From the NCBI GenBank assembly GCA_900074745.1, contig LT598466.1, positions 124,001 to 188,000 of the forward strand: a stretch of DNA of 64,000 bases, given 5' to 3'. Each line of letters begins with the position of its first letter. Within the stretch, counting starts at the first letter, position 1. Position numbers and translations under genes: made by a program. Source of the stretch: Lachancea mirantina. Taxonomy: Eukaryota > Ascomycota > Saccharomycetes > Saccharomycetales > Saccharomycetaceae. This document shows, piece after piece, positions 46,007 through 55,812 of the stretch. The notes under the pieces are model-generated. The model worked only from the letters and a program-made list of their open reading frames with translations. It was not told the DNA's origin and ran no database searches.

Positions 46007-47176
46007 TTAGATTGGAGGTGGAGCCTGTAGTGGGTTCCCGTTAACATCTAGCCCTTGTTGCAACATTAATAGTTCCTCACTACCAGCGGTTTCAAATTGG
46101 AGTCCACAGCCGAGTTTGCTCTCTTGTTTGAATTGATCGATTTCACCGCAGAATAAGATGGATAGAGTTGGCAGAATCTTTCTTTCAAGGAAACAGGCCA
46201 CTTTCCCGTTACTGTCCAGAGAACCTCTGAAGACGGATTGTCTGTATTCGTATTTGCAACCTAGAGTGGTACTACCCTCAATAGTTGGCTGAAGGCCAAT
46301 TGGGGTACCGATGACAGGATCAGTAATTGGTGCGACAGAGGCCTGTAGATTAGTTTCCAAACCCGCTTCGACATTTGGAGCAATTTTACGCCAGAAAGAG
46401 GCGACTAGGGCACCATTGGCTTGCATTTGACCAGAGAAGATCCAGTCTTGCTTCGAAGACACATAACGGGTGACATAAGAGACAGCAGAGTCAGCGGGCG
46501 CAGCAGCTTGACCTCTGGAATAAATCGCTTCCAAACCTAGCGCAAATTGTGGGGAGATGCTTTGCAAAATGGACCCCACGGCAACACCAGTGAAAATACC
46601 TTGGGACGAGATAGTAGGATTTAAAGCCTTGAGATTCAAAGAAAAATCGGACCCTTGGAAATCTTGTTCCAATTGACACATCGTGGGTTGACCTTGGGCC
46701 AATTGTAGAGTGACTTTAGAAATGTTGTTTTTGTCCCAACCGTAGTTAAGACGTCCCGAAAGCGACAAATCATTGTCAATGTTTCCTTGAATAAACAAGT
46801 TATCGTTGGCGAAAAGTGCCGAGAATGCATAGTTGGGCAAATTGGGCGATCCCAGCGATAAAGTGTGCGAAGTTTGGAACGCTGGATTCAACGAAAATGC
46901 CTTGTTCAAATCGGCTCTTAGACCAGTAAAAAAATATTGCGACAGGAAAACGTCTCTGGACACTTCTTTGTTCAAGTTTTCAATTGAGCCCGGGTTTGAA
47001 AGCGACAACGATTGCCTGTGTGCATGAACACTGCTGTACACGTCATTCAAGTAACTGAAAATCGGGTTCGAAGACCAAAATGTACCTTTCCGCTGTTCTT
47101 CCGTCATGGGAGTAACACCCGGCAATGGATGAATTTTTGAAAAGTCTCCAAGTGGTACAGGACTTGCGGCTGACAT
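46007..47176 (-). CDS. TOM40: Tom40, protein-import channel of the outer mitochondrial membrane
   Basis: Essential beta-barrel pore of the TOM complex through which nearly all nuclear-encoded mitochondrial proteins pass. It has 389 residues (yeast 387). A soluble N-terminal segment rich in Pro and Ser precedes the porin-3 type barrel of alternating amphipathic strands (about 75-365), with conserved blocks such as HTLSLGSPNLPNYAFSALFA and LNYGWDKNN. No signal sequence is expected. It is tail-to-tail with INP1 (204 bp apart), matching YMR203W. Confidence 0.96.
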   Translation of the reverse strand: MSAASPVPLGDFSKIHPLPGVTPMTEEQRKGTFWSSNPIFSYLNDVYSSVHAHRQSLSLSNPGSIENLNKEVSRDVFLSQYFFTGLRADLNKAFSLNPAFQTSHTLSLGSPNLPNYAFSALFANDNLFIQGNIDNDLSLSGRLNYGWDKNNISKVTLQLAQGQPTMCQLEQDFQGSDFSLNLKALNPTISSQGIFTGVAVGSILQSISPQFALGLEAIYSRGQAAAPADSAVSYVTRYVSSKQDWIFSGQMQANGALVASFWRKIAPNVEAGLETNLQASVAPITDPVIGTPIGLQPTIEGSTTLGCKYEYRQSVFRGSLDSNGKVACFLERKILPTLSILFCGEIDQFKQESKLGCGLQFETAGSEELLMLQQGLDVNGNPLQAPPPI

Positions 47177-48408
47177 TATTCAAGTTCAACGATACTCCAA
47201 GTGAACCCTCTTGTGCTTGATAGTCAGAACTAAAAGTGTGTGCAGTCGATAACCTGTTTGCAGTATTATTTGAGTATCTTGAAAATTTTCAGCCAAATAT
47301 AATGCACGTGACAAAACTGTTCAAAGCACGTGATCAACGCCAACAACGACTTATCCGAGCAAACTTTCCACCTGTGAGTAGAGACTTGCAAACACGAATG
47401 AGTGTCAACATGAGTCTTCTTAGATCAGTACCAAGGGGAGGGGAATGCAACCCACGGATAAAATCGTTTTCTCATGGCGGAGTATGCAGGTTATAATCCT
47501 ACATGTCGTACAGGATGATCTGCTTGATTTCGATTCAGATAGATAGCATTAATGTGCCGTTAAAGCGCTAAAATAAGTCGCATTAGGAGCTTCTAATATG
47601 CAGAATTTAACGGAAAGCACCGCTAATTCACGACATTGGTGGGGGCCATGGTTTTTGACCTGTCAAAAATTCATTCGTATACAATGACGTGTATTTTCAT
47701 TCGATGCTGGAAGTTAATGTAGCTGAAGGTAATGGAGGTACCACGGTTACTCCAACTTTATATCACTTGGGCCTTCGTCTATTCAATTGAGTGGGGTTCG
47801 TCGTATTTACATCGCGAAATTGCATCGCACTTGAACGGCCCAGGTGGGTATTCGTTCCGAGTGCTGTTCTACGGGTAGCGCGATGCCCGATGGTGTGCCA
47901 GCATTTAGCATCGGATTCGAATGCTCCAGACCAGCTTCCTATTATATACTTTTCTGCGTCTATGCTGGATGTTGGATACGATCTGGAACTGCTGGATTGT
48001 TCGTTTGCTCTGCCTTGTTCAGTTCATAAAGGGCTTTGTCTGCGTCGTACTGCGTCGCCTTACTGTCGCATCGCATTCTAGCGGATTAGAATCAAAACTA
48101 AGCTGTGGCGCCGAAGCTTTACAGCTGGAAACGAAAGTATGGAACCGAAACGGAGTAAGCCTAGGGAAACGCACGTTACGTGACCTGTTCAAACTGGGTC
48201 ACCTGTGGGTTACCTGTGGATCACCTATAGATTTCCAATGGGGTTCTTGAGGCCCCAGAGGAGCGGCCACACGTGTCCCAACCAACGAATAAGTCATTCT
48301 AGCAGTCAATTGAGTCTCCGAGAGTGTGTCATGCAGATTTACCTCTTTCCCCTATAGTGGCTTCTTCACGTACTCTGCTCGTTGACTTAAAAAACTCTGG
48401 TCATCCCA
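47177..48408. other. Long intergenic space TOM40-CSE2
   Basis: A 1.2-kb space between two leftward genes, long for this compact genome. It contains the TOM40 promoter, CACGTGA boxes near 47307 and 47329, and three tandem 11-mers at 48198-48230. A hydrophobic Trp/Cys/Leu-rich ATG frame at 47921-48250 is open for 109 codons but resembles nothing I know. A structured non-coding RNA cannot be excluded by eye. Confidence 0.5.
48198..48230. repeat. 11-bp tandem repeat, three related copies
   Basis: GTCACCTGTGG, GTTACCTGTGG and ATCACCTATAG follow one another without gaps; a looser copy (GTGACCTGTTC) lies just upstream. Confidence 0.8.
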
Positions 48409-48759
48409 TCACGCCGGGCTAAGTTTGCTAACACGTTCTTGTAAATCTTTCAGCAACTGTCTCTTTACTTCCAGCTCTCTTTCTCGCTGCGCAAGTGTTT
48501 TTTCCCATTCACTGCAAGAGCGACCCAGCAACTCCTGACACTCGCCATTTTGCTCTATATACGCCTTGCACTGTTTCAAACGGTGACGTATACTCGAAGT
48601 GGCCGTTTTTAGCGAATTAGAAGTGCTATTAGGATCTTTCTTAAGCTGGTAAAGCGAATAGTACAGTTGCGGGATGAACTCCGACGCCTGGTGTGAACGA
48701 GAACCGGATCCCAACAACATTTGGAGGTGTGCTAGATGTTCGTTTTCCAGAGAAGTCAT
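48409..48759 (-). CDS. CSE2: Mediator subunit 9 (Cse2)
   Basis: Small subunit of the Mediator middle module, which bridges activators to RNA polymerase II. It has 116 residues (yeast Cse2 149); the shortening is in the N-terminal low-complexity part. The conserved core matches well: EFIPQLYYSLYQLKKDPN (yeast EFIPHIFYSLHQIRKDPN), then SIRHRLKQCKAYI and the helix around SEWEKTLAQRERELEVK. The last 60 residues form a coiled coil that pairs with Med4/Med7. It lies where YNR010W is expected relative to NRM1 and LRO1, with ERG2 interleaved from the sister region. Confidence 0.93.
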   Translation of the reverse strand: MTSLENEHLAHLQMLLGSGSRSHQASEFIPQLYYSLYQLKKDPNSTSNSLKTATSSIRHRLKQCKAYIEQNGECQELLGRSCSEWEKTLAQRERELEVKRQLLKDLQERVSKLSPA

Positions 48760-48922
48760 TTCTTGATTTCTTAGCTAATGTAACGATCTTTGATAACTAA
48801 GGCTTTCCAATTTAACGAAAAACCTACTACAAGAAGGAACCTAATAAGATAAATAACAATGTGATAAAAATGATAAGATTTATACAGTGTATGAGACGAT
48901 CTAGTAAGTCATTGGTCAGGTC

Positions 48923-49591
48923 TTAAAATTTGCCATTCTTGAAGAGATTCTTGAGCATATCGCGTCCTGTCAAATAAACCGTGACAGCCAAAGTGTGAAC
49001 GTCGAGAGTGCTCGAAAAAGTGTCCAAGAATCCGAACGGAAGCATACATGGAATCCAGCCCTGAGCCAATTCCAACGCGAAAGAACCGCGTTCCATACGA
49101 TACTGTTTGGCGTGACCCTTGACCAAGTGATGACAGTCACCGGGCTTGTATATCTCGGGCGTTAAGCTGTATGGGAGCGAAGCAGATTGTTCGCCCTTCA
49201 AAATGGTGAAATAATCGTCCGCAAAATGCACTCCAGTGTGGCCCTCGGTTCCAACAGCGGTGCCAAAGAAAATGAGATACTCGGAAATAGACGCATGCAG
49301 AATGATCATCTGGCCCATGGCTCCTCCGGCGTTGTTGAAAACCCATTCGTCACGAGACCATTTGTTGATGTATTCTTCACCGTAGTAAAGAGCAAGCTCA
49401 TCACGAAGGTCTTTCAAAAGTGCCTCAGTAGTCGAGTTTTCGAATGCTTCGTGCTTGCGAAGCACGGTGTTGGAAATCTCTTGCAGAGTTTTTGGATCAA
49501 AGATGTATTGGGTGGGCAGCCAGGTGTAAAGAAGCTGGTTCATCCAGTAGCCCGCCAGGGCGACCAATGCAGCGAAAAAGACGATCTTCAT
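48923..49591 (-). CDS. ERG2: C-8 sterol isomerase Erg2
   Basis: ER enzyme that converts fecosterol to episterol in ergosterol synthesis; the fungal relative of the sigma-1 receptor. It has 222 residues, exactly the yeast length, when started at the ATG at 49591 (MKIVFFAAL). The open frame has an ATG 48 codons further up, but that extension has no counterpart in yeast. One N-terminal membrane span (about 3-25) anchors the protein; the cupin-like lumenal domain follows with [39 protein letters not shown] and the C-terminal membrane-associated helices around [19 protein letters not shown]. Position matches YMR202W. Confidence 0.97.
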   Translation of the reverse strand: MKIVFFAALVALAGYWMNQLLYTWLPTQYIFDPKTLQEISNTVLRKHEAFENSTTEALLKDLRDELALYYGEEYINKWSRDEWVFNNAGGAMGQMIILHASISEYLIFFGTAVGTEGHTGVHFADDYFTILKGEQSASLPYSLTPEIYKPGDCHHLVKGHAKQYRMERGSFALELAQGWIPCMLPFGFLDTFSSTLDVHTLAVTVYLTGRDMLKNLFKNGKF

Positions 49592-49993
49592 GCTTTGAAA
49601 TGCTTGTGTTTTGACTGAGGCTGTGGTTCGTAGTTTTCGGTAGATCGTAATGCAACTCATCTTTAAGTATTGGGCACCTAAACGAGAAAGTGAAAAACAG
49701 TGGGAAAACCGAATATCGCGACCCACGGAGACCAAAAATTAACAGACGGTCGGATATATCGAGCGTTGAAAGGGTCTAGTGACGTCAATGGCACGTTAGC
49801 GTTGGCCCTGTGAGTGCGTTATACCGCTGGAAGCTGGAAGCTTGCGAAAGCCCAAGTTCAAACGGGTTGAATCGAATGAAATGTGGCGAAACCGGTTGAA
49901 GTGCAGACTTGCGTACAAAACGGTTTGCGATGACTCTGAGAGCTCAATGCATCGAGCTTGCGGCCCTGGAGGTCGCAGCATCGTCGTAGTATA
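49592..49993. promoter_or_regulatory. ERG2 promoter and NRM1 3' space
   Basis: A 402-bp space. A perfect TGACGTCA (CRE; ATF/CREB-type, such as Sko1 or Aca1) lies at 49780-49787, 189 bp upstream of the ERG2 ATG. No TCGTATA sterol element was seen. Confidence 0.55.
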
Positions 49994-50566
49994 TCAGTTG
50001 GCGCTCGAAAACAACTGCAACAGCTGTTTTGCGGCCTTTACGGAGATGGGAGTGTCCTGCAGAGAGCCCGGCAGCGAGGTGGACCGCGGTGTCGATTTGG
50101 CAGGCGCTAACTTTTTTGTGGTGCTGCTCGGCTTGAGACACCGCGATGGATTCACGGATTTCACGGGCGTGCGGAACGCACCCTGTGACACCACAAGTCT
50201 CCGTGCGGCTCCCGCTCGTGGCTCGTGCCGCTGTAGCTGTCGAAACTTGAGATGTGACTGGTTTGTCTTGTACTTGTAATAGGCGAGCTGCAATCGTACT
50301 CGCAGCTTGTGCGCAGCCAGACTATACGGGTCGTCCTCGCACACAATAACCGGTGCGACAGCCGACACTGTCGCGTCCGCAGCCGTTGTCGTACCCGCTG
50401 CATCTGGTACCACTGTCTCGGCCCCTTGCTCTTGTTCCACATTCATAATCGACGTTATCGAAGGCAATGTCAGTTTGCGGTCCTTAACGGGACTCACACC
50501 TGACAGTTTGTTCATACGTGAATTCGAAATCACGCTCAGTGGGCGCCGTTCACTTTCTGTGGCCAT
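49994..50566 (-). CDS. NRM1: Nrm1-like MBF co-repressor (Whi5/Nrm1 family)
   Basis: Nrm1 binds the MBF complex (Mbp1-Swi6) as cells leave G1 and switches off G1/S genes. This 190-residue protein (yeast 249) is mostly disordered but carries the family's GTB motif at 79-103, around DPYSLAAHKLRVRLQLAYYK. The N-terminus (PLSVISNSRMNKLSG) and several SP/TP sites fit cell-cycle phosphorylation. It lies between CSE2 and LRO1 on the same strand, as YNR009W does, which favours Nrm1 over Whi5. Its promoter has tandem ACGCGAAA boxes, as expected for a gene that is itself an MBF/SBF target. Confidence 0.85.
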   Translation of the reverse strand: MATESERRPLSVISNSRMNKLSGVSPVKDRKLTLPSITSIMNVEQEQGAETVVPDAAGTTTAADATVSAVAPVIVCEDDPYSLAAHKLRVRLQLAYYKYKTNQSHLKFRQLQRHEPRAGAARRLVVSQGAFRTPVKSVNPSRCLKPSSTTKKLAPAKSTPRSTSLPGSLQDTPISVKAAKQLLQLFSSAN

Positions 50567-50933
50567 TGTTTGTCGTTTTTTATGTTGAGGCGAGTCTTAA
50601 AGCGTGTTTCCAAAGCCACTGTTAATAATGAGCTTTCTTTATCCTAGTTACTTCCGGTTGAAACGATGCGACTCGCGCGTTTCTTGTCTCTTGCTCCACC
50701 ACTCCAAATCCAAAAGTTCAAACCAATACGACTTGCCTCTTTTTCCAGACACGTCAGGCTTCTTCCGTGGTTCGTTAACGGCAGTTTTGGCGTGGTTTGT
50801 TTGGTAACGCGCGACGCGAAAACGCGAAACAAAGAAAACAATGAAAGAAAAAGAAAAGTGTTCCCGTGATGTTCCTCGAGAAATGAGTAGCAAATGAGTT
50901 GCACCCGGAAACGGACGTCTTGAAGGCCATTGA
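50567..50933 (-). promoter_or_regulatory. NRM1 promoter space
   Basis: A 367-bp space between NRM1 and the 3' end of LRO1. It is purine-rich and carries two adjoining ACGCGAAA boxes. No further gene is seen. Confidence 0.6.
50814..50829. promoter_or_regulatory. Two adjoining ACGCGAAA boxes (MBF/SBF sites)
   Basis: ACGCGAAA occurs twice head to tail with no spacer, about 250 bp upstream of the NRM1 start. ACGCGAAA merges the MCB core (ACGCG) with the SCB core (CGCGAAA), so either Mbp1 or Swi4 could bind. A CGCG doublet just before may extend the cluster. Confidence 0.8.
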
Positions 50934-52811
50934 TTACATGGGGAAGGGCATCTCTCGGACCCATTGAGTCATGTTGGAGATGAGACGAGGCTCTATAGTG
51001 TCTCCGAAGCCACCTGCGATTCTGAGTATGTATTCGTTGAGTTCAGCGCTGCCCAAAATGTCAACGTGCTCGGCGCTTTTGGCACCACCGCGAATGTCGA
51101 AACGGTCCGGTTGATGCCTGATTTCTACCACGGTGACAGAGGAGTTTGCCGGGTTGTAAGGAGTTTGACCCTGGGCCCATTTGTGACACATTGCATGTGT
51201 TACTATGGGCACGGTACCGTCGCCCTCTGTGAAAAAAACGGGTTGAGAAGTCTCGTAATCTATGGTAAAATTAAGATCTGGATGATCTTTATCCTCTTTA
51301 TAGACGTAAGCACGCTCCGTTGGATTTCCGACACCGTAAAAACAATAGATCTTAAGACTGGGAGCGTCTGGTAATGGGACCTCCAGTGGGTTCGACCAAT
51401 GGGAATGGTGTAGCTCGTTCTCGCGCAATTCTTGGCCGGTGCGCGCGTATCCGAACGAGTACTGGTCGTGAACACGGTCACGCAGCCATGAAGGCGCCAA
51501 CTCGAGCATCAATGCAATAGAATCCTCCATGGTCAAGTTACGGCGCGAAAAAGGTCCCGTCTGCCTTTCAAACCTGATGAAGTTGCCAAACGTGTCGGTG
51601 TTGTTGTGCAGAGCGTCCTCAGCGGACGCCTGCATGTCCCCCCAGATGAGAGAGCCACCCTTGGGCAGCATCGAGGGCACGCCTCCCCAAGTCTGGATCA
51701 TGTCCAGCCGTTCTTTGCGGCTGAAGAACTTCTCGAGCCCGTACATGGCCAGCGCGTTGAGCTGGATGGTATCCTTCATTTCACCGCTTATAAGCGCGGG
51801 AACGGCTTTGGGGGCGCCCAACAACGTGCCAGCTACGTTGACAAATGCCCCAATGTGCTTTTCGACCCAACCCTGACCTCCATTGCCGTACAGCGGGCCC
51901 TCTGCCTCGATCCATTTGAGAAAATAAAATATGATCTGAGATCCCATCGAATGGCCTACCAGCACGCATTTTTCGCCAGTCATCGAGTGGTATTCCTCTA
52001 TCTGTTGCCGTAGCTTTGAAAAATACCCGTCGCGCCGTTCCAGGTCCAAATACGCCAGACGCCAATCGTACGCCGCAGTACTCATTTTAGTGGGCTCGTA
52101 CCCGATGGCGCCTAAATTTTGTAACACTTTGTTCCAGATCCAGTACCCAGCCATGAAGAAATCCGATGCTTCGAAGCCTTGAGCCGCGCGCAACGTGAAA
52201 TTTGGCGGATCCAGCCCAGTCTCGGGGTCTAACATGACATGCCGTAGCCAACACACTTTATCCAATACCATCGATTTCAGCATGTAGAACGACCCCCATA
52301 ATCTTTTACGGAAATGCGGCTCGCTGGGACATTCTTCGTCACCGTACACGCCCCAACTCTCAATCCCTGTCGAAACGACGCCTGGTACCATTATCACTGG
52401 ATGTTTGCTCGTCAAATTCATTTCGCGTCGCAATTGCTTGCCTACGGCAAAACTCTCTGTCAGGCTTGTCGGAGGTGTCGTTTGTAAGTTTCGTTGCTGG
52501 AAATCTGAAATCAGCGACGAAATACTCTGTGGGATGACTTCGCGCCAATCTTCCATATATTCTTGTAAAAACTCGAAGTTCACCAAATTGTCGAATAAAG
52601 CCGTATTAGTTTTCCCACTGAATCCACCAAAATACAGTGCAATGAGCAAGCCCACAATGGCTCCCAGTGAAAATACGGTTCGACGTGAATCCCTCCAAGA
52701 TTTTTTAGTTTTCTTCGAATCTCGCCGTAAGGACTCATGTGGAGTTATGTGATTCGTTTTTTGGGGTTCTGGAGTATTTTTAGTGTGCTTCTTTCGATTT
52801 TTCACACCCAT
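50934..52811 (-). CDS. LRO1: Phospholipid:diacylglycerol acyltransferase Lro1
   Basis: This enzyme makes triacylglycerol by moving an acyl chain from a phospholipid to diacylglycerol at the ER. It has 625 residues (yeast 661). A basic cytosolic tail, one membrane span (about 45-63) and a lumenal LCAT-like alpha/beta hydrolase follow in order. Landmarks are PVIMVPGVVSTGIESWG (oxyanion region), the nucleophile Ser288 in GHSMGS, the Asp in EGDGTVP, and His582 in SAEHVDILG. The frame opens with a TTG three codons earlier; the ATG at 52811 is chosen. It is divergent from ATG3 across 188 bp, matching YNR008W and YNR007C. Confidence 0.96.
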   Translation of the reverse strand: MGVKNRKKHTKNTPEPQKTNHITPHESLRRDSKKTKKSWRDSRRTVFSLGAIVGLLIALYFGGFSGKTNTALFDNLVNFEFLQEYMEDWREVIPQSISSLISDFQQRNLQTTPPTSLTESFAVGKQLRREMNLTSKHPVIMVPGVVSTGIESWGVYGDEECPSEPHFRKRLWGSFYMLKSMVLDKVCWLRHVMLDPETGLDPPNFTLRAAQGFEASDFFMAGYWIWNKVLQNLGAIGYEPTKMSTAAYDWRLAYLDLERRDGYFSKLRQQIEEYHSMTGEKCVLVGHSMGSQIIFYFLKWIEAEGPLYGNGGQGWVEKHIGAFVNVAGTLLGAPKAVPALISGEMKDTIQLNALAMYGLEKFFSRKERLDMIQTWGGVPSMLPKGGSLIWGDMQASAEDALHNNTDTFGNFIRFERQTGPFSRRNLTMEDSIALMLELAPSWLRDRVHDQYSFGYARTGQELRENELHHSHWSNPLEVPLPDAPSLKIYCFYGVGNPTERAYVYKEDKDHPDLNFTIDYETSQPVFFTEGDGTVPIVTHAMCHKWAQGQTPYNPANSSVTVVEIRHQPDRFDIRGGAKSAEHVDILGSAELNEYILRIAGGFGDTIEPRLISNMTQWVREMPFPM

Positions 52812-52999
52812 TTTACCCAATTTAATGGTATTTCTCGTCTATTCCGGCTGTCCAGCGTGTTTTCCACCGGTGTTCTCTCTGTTCTGTCTATTCTTATATT
52901 GGATGATTCTGTTACTGCTATACAAATGTCATCTTTATATATTAAGGAAGCTAACGTGACAAACCTGCAAGGATCCTGAACGACAACAAAACAGACAAA

Positions 53000-53947
53000 A
53001 TGCTAAGATCAACACTGAGCTCATGGCGAGAATTTCTTACACCGGTGAGTCACAAGTCAACTTTCCAAAGTACGGGTCAAATCACGCCTGAGGAGTTTGT
53101 ACAAGCTGGAGAGTATCTGTGTCATATGTTTCCGACGTGGAAGTGGAACGAGGTAACAAGGGCCGTGACTTACCGAGATTTCTTGCCGCGAGAACACCAG
53201 TTTTTGGTGACACGAAAAGTGCCTTGTGGTCGGCGTGCGGAGCAGTTTACGAACGTGAGAGACGCGGAAGATGGGGCTGATGAGGATGGGTGGGTTATTG
53301 AGAAGGGGGAGACAAGTTCTGGTGGCTTTGAGACCACTGTGGGCCCGGCCGGTCCAAAGGGGCCCCCGAACGGAAATAAAGCTGGTGCCCAGGATATAGA
53401 TGAGCTTTTGGAAAGCTTTGAAATCGAAGAAGCAGAGGAAGACTCAGACGATATTGTGGCAGCGGCGCCACGCGCAGACCGTCGCTATTACGACCTTTAC
53501 ATCGCATATTCGACGTCTTACCGGGTGCCAAAAATGTACTTGGTTGGGTTTCAGGGCGATGGGGCGCCGTTGACGCCCGAACAAATGTTTGAGGACATCT
53601 CACCTGATTACAGAACCAAGACCGCGACTATCGAGAAACTGCCGTTTCTGACTAGCTCCGTGACTTCGGTGTCGATTCACCCGTGCAAGCATGCGAACGT
53701 GATGCGAGTACTTATGGGCAAAGTGCTACAGGTTAAGCAACGCGAGCGGGCCGCGCGCGCCGCAGAGGCTCAAGGCGTGGAAACTTCGGGCCTTGAGAAG
53801 ACCCCGGGTCCAGAAGACGACTGGGAGGACGTGCAGGAGGACTTGGACATTGGTCTAAGGGTCGACCAGTACCTCATAGTCTTCCTGAAATTCATGGCTA
53901 GCGTAACGCCCGGAATAGAGCATGACTACACTATGGAAGGTTGGTGA
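53000..53947 (+). CDS. ATG3: Atg3, E2-like enzyme for Atg8 lipidation
   Basis: Atg3 transfers Atg8 from Atg7 to phosphatidylethanolamine during autophagosome growth. It has 315 residues (yeast 310). The N-terminal amphipathic helix ([15 protein letters not shown]) senses membrane curvature; a flexible acidic region (about 85-160) follows, and the E2 core carries the catalytic cysteine C229 in HPCKHANVM. The handle region holds the Atg8-interacting motif WEDV (yeast WEDL), a conservative change at the last position. The C-terminus [13 protein letters not shown] is essentially the yeast sequence. It matches YNR007C in place and strand. Confidence 0.97.
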   Translation: MLRSTLSSWREFLTPVSHKSTFQSTGQITPEEFVQAGEYLCHMFPTWKWNEVTRAVTYRDFLPREHQFLVTRKVPCGRRAEQFTNVRDAEDGADEDGWVIEKGETSSGGFETTVGPAGPKGPPNGNKAGAQDIDELLESFEIEEAEEDSDDIVAAAPRADRRYYDLYIAYSTSYRVPKMYLVGFQGDGAPLTPEQMFEDISPDYRTKTATIEKLPFLTSSVTSVSIHPCKHANVMRVLMGKVLQVKQRERAARAAEAQGVETSGLEKTPGPEDDWEDVQEDLDIGLRVDQYLIVFLKFMASVTPGIEHDYTMEGW

Positions 53948-54090
53948 GGCGATGAGGTCACGTGAGTTATTTTCGAAATCACACATAACGGTTCTAACTT
54001 CATTCAAGTTGCAAAGTCATCTCAGTCTCTGAACACCCCTGCAAGCCAACGAGCTGAAAGCCAAGAATTCCGGTTTCGAGACTTCACATT

Positions 54091-55269
54091 ATGTCTACGC
54101 AACAGGAGAGGATAGTATGCGAGTTTTAATCTTTGATCCCGGTTTAAAACGCCCTGTTTGAGAGCTATTCTGGTCGTCCAGGACTAACTAAACGAACTCA
54201 GGAAGCGAACAGGCGAAGAGCTTTAGAAAGGCTTAAAAGGCGAGGTTTAATACGACCGGACCAGGCACGAAAGATTGAGGATCGAAATGAAAAACGCCCG
54301 AGTAAAATTCGTCGAGAACTGCAACCAGAAAGTGACTCACAAGATGTCCCGGTAGATTTAACGCTGGCAAGAGTCGAAAGAGCCAAGAAAGTTGCTGAAA
54401 AAAGGACGATAGCCCAAGAAAGGCTGGAAAGTAGTGAGAGTAATTTACGAGATGCGTCTGGTAATGAAAACCGGGCCATGCAACAGAGTGGGAAGCGACC
54501 ACTCGACCGGATTAGACCTACAATTCGTAGGGAAGACTACATCGAGTACGATTTTGCAACTATGAAAAACTCTTACGGTGGGTTCATCAACGTCGAAGAA
54601 ACCGAGGATGGGTGGGAGAACAAAAAGCAGCGGTCACTTGAAGAGTGGCAGAGGGAACAGAAAGAAAGACGTGCGCTGTACGAAAACGCTCCTCCTCCCG
54701 AGCATCCTTCTTTGGCTCCGAGATGCGTTGAATGTAATATCAATACGGAGCTTGATCCACTGCTGCACGACGTATTCAAACTCCAAATATGCAAGACGTG
54801 CGCGAAAAACAAGCCCGAGAAATTTGCGTTGTTGACGAAAACCGAGTGTAAAGAGGACTATTTTCTGACAGATCCCGAGCTTAACGATTCAACTCTTTTC
54901 TATAGACTCGAGAAACCGAATCCACATTCTGGGACGTTCGCACGGATGCAGCTATTTGTGAGGTGCCAAATCGAGGAGTTCGCGTTTAAGAAATGGGGAG
55001 GAGAAGAGGGACTTGATAAAGAATGGCAGCGTCGCGAAGAGGGTAAAGCTCAAAGGCGAGAAAAGAAGTATATCATGAAAATGAAGGAAATGCGTAAGAA
55101 AACGAGAGCTCAAGAGTACACGAGAAATATGCTAAAGAGAAAGCATGGCGAAGAACACGTTCATGAGTTTTCAGCCCCAATTGATGGTGGCGTTAATGAA
55201 GACGGCTTTCGAGTGACCAAGAGAAGATGTATAACTTGTGGCTTGGAGACTGAAGAGATTGTAATATGA
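54091..55269 (+). CDS. RAD14: Rad14 (XPA), damage-recognition factor of nucleotide excision repair; one intron
   Basis: Rad14 binds kinked, damaged DNA and assembles the excision repair complex with Rad1-Rad10 and TFIIH. Exon 1 (54091-54114) gives eight codons (MSTQQERI); exon 2 (54202-55269) gives 355 more, total 363 (yeast 371). The splice join restores EANRRRALERLKRRGL, the counterpart of yeast EANRKLAIERLRKRGI. Without splicing no good start exists before an internal Met in exon 2. The zinc finger CVEC-(17)-CKTC (yeast CIEC...CKQC) and the DNA-binding domain with LLTKTECKEDYFLTDPEL, KPNPHSGTFARMQLF and KKWGGEEGLDKEWQRREEGK are highly conserved. It matches YMR201C, which also has a short intron near its start. 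Confidence 0.93.
54115..54201 (+). other. RAD14 intron (87 nt)
   Basis: The donor is GTATGC, the branch site GACTAAC (54182-54188) and the acceptor AACTCAG, 14 bases after the branch A. It is a phase-0 intron after codon 8, seemingly at the same position as in S. cerevisiae RAD14. Confidence 0.85.
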
Positions 55270-55812
55270 CAGCCGTTTTCAGATAAAGCAATTCTTTGGG
55301 GTATGACAAACCCGCGCTGAAGGCATTTTTAATTAAGTTGACTACTCTAAGAATTTTAAAGTTTGCATGCGCATCCCTTTATAAGCTTAACTTCTAGCAG
55401 CCCTCTCCGTATATATATAATATAATATTATTCATTTAAGGTCGGTACAACATTTCAAACTGAATTATATGCTTTAACGCAAGACGTCCCTCTAATGTGG
55501 ACTCTATGGTGTGATCACAAGTTATGTGCCCTTCACAATTTTTTGAGGTGCCATTGACCGGAGACGGTCATTGATCCTTGCTAGAATTGGAAAAACATAG
55601 TGCATTTGATAATCTTCAAAAGCTGAAGGAATGAAATCCAAAGCAGTCGCATTAGGATTTTATGATTGGAGAGGTGACCAATGAAATTTATTGGGGAGTG
55701 TTATCCTATAGCATCCCTAAAAGAAGGTATATTGTTAATGAGTAAATCACTTCCTTACTCAGATGACATGCAATCAGGGTAGGTGACGGCGAAAATCGCG
55801 TACTGCCAGGAA
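55270..55812. other. Convergent 3' space RAD14-VPS27
   Basis: This 543-bp A+T-rich space between converging genes includes a TATATATATAATATAAT run near 55415 that could serve polyadenylation. I see nothing else. Confidence 0.5.

Noticed and set aside
47900-47940. GGATTCGAATGC, resembling a tRNA B box
   Set aside because: The flanking bases do not form a T-stem and no cloverleaf can be drawn around it.
49592-49735. 48-codon upstream extension of ERG2
   Set aside because: The downstream ATG gives exactly the yeast length and start; the extension has no counterpart in yeast Erg2.
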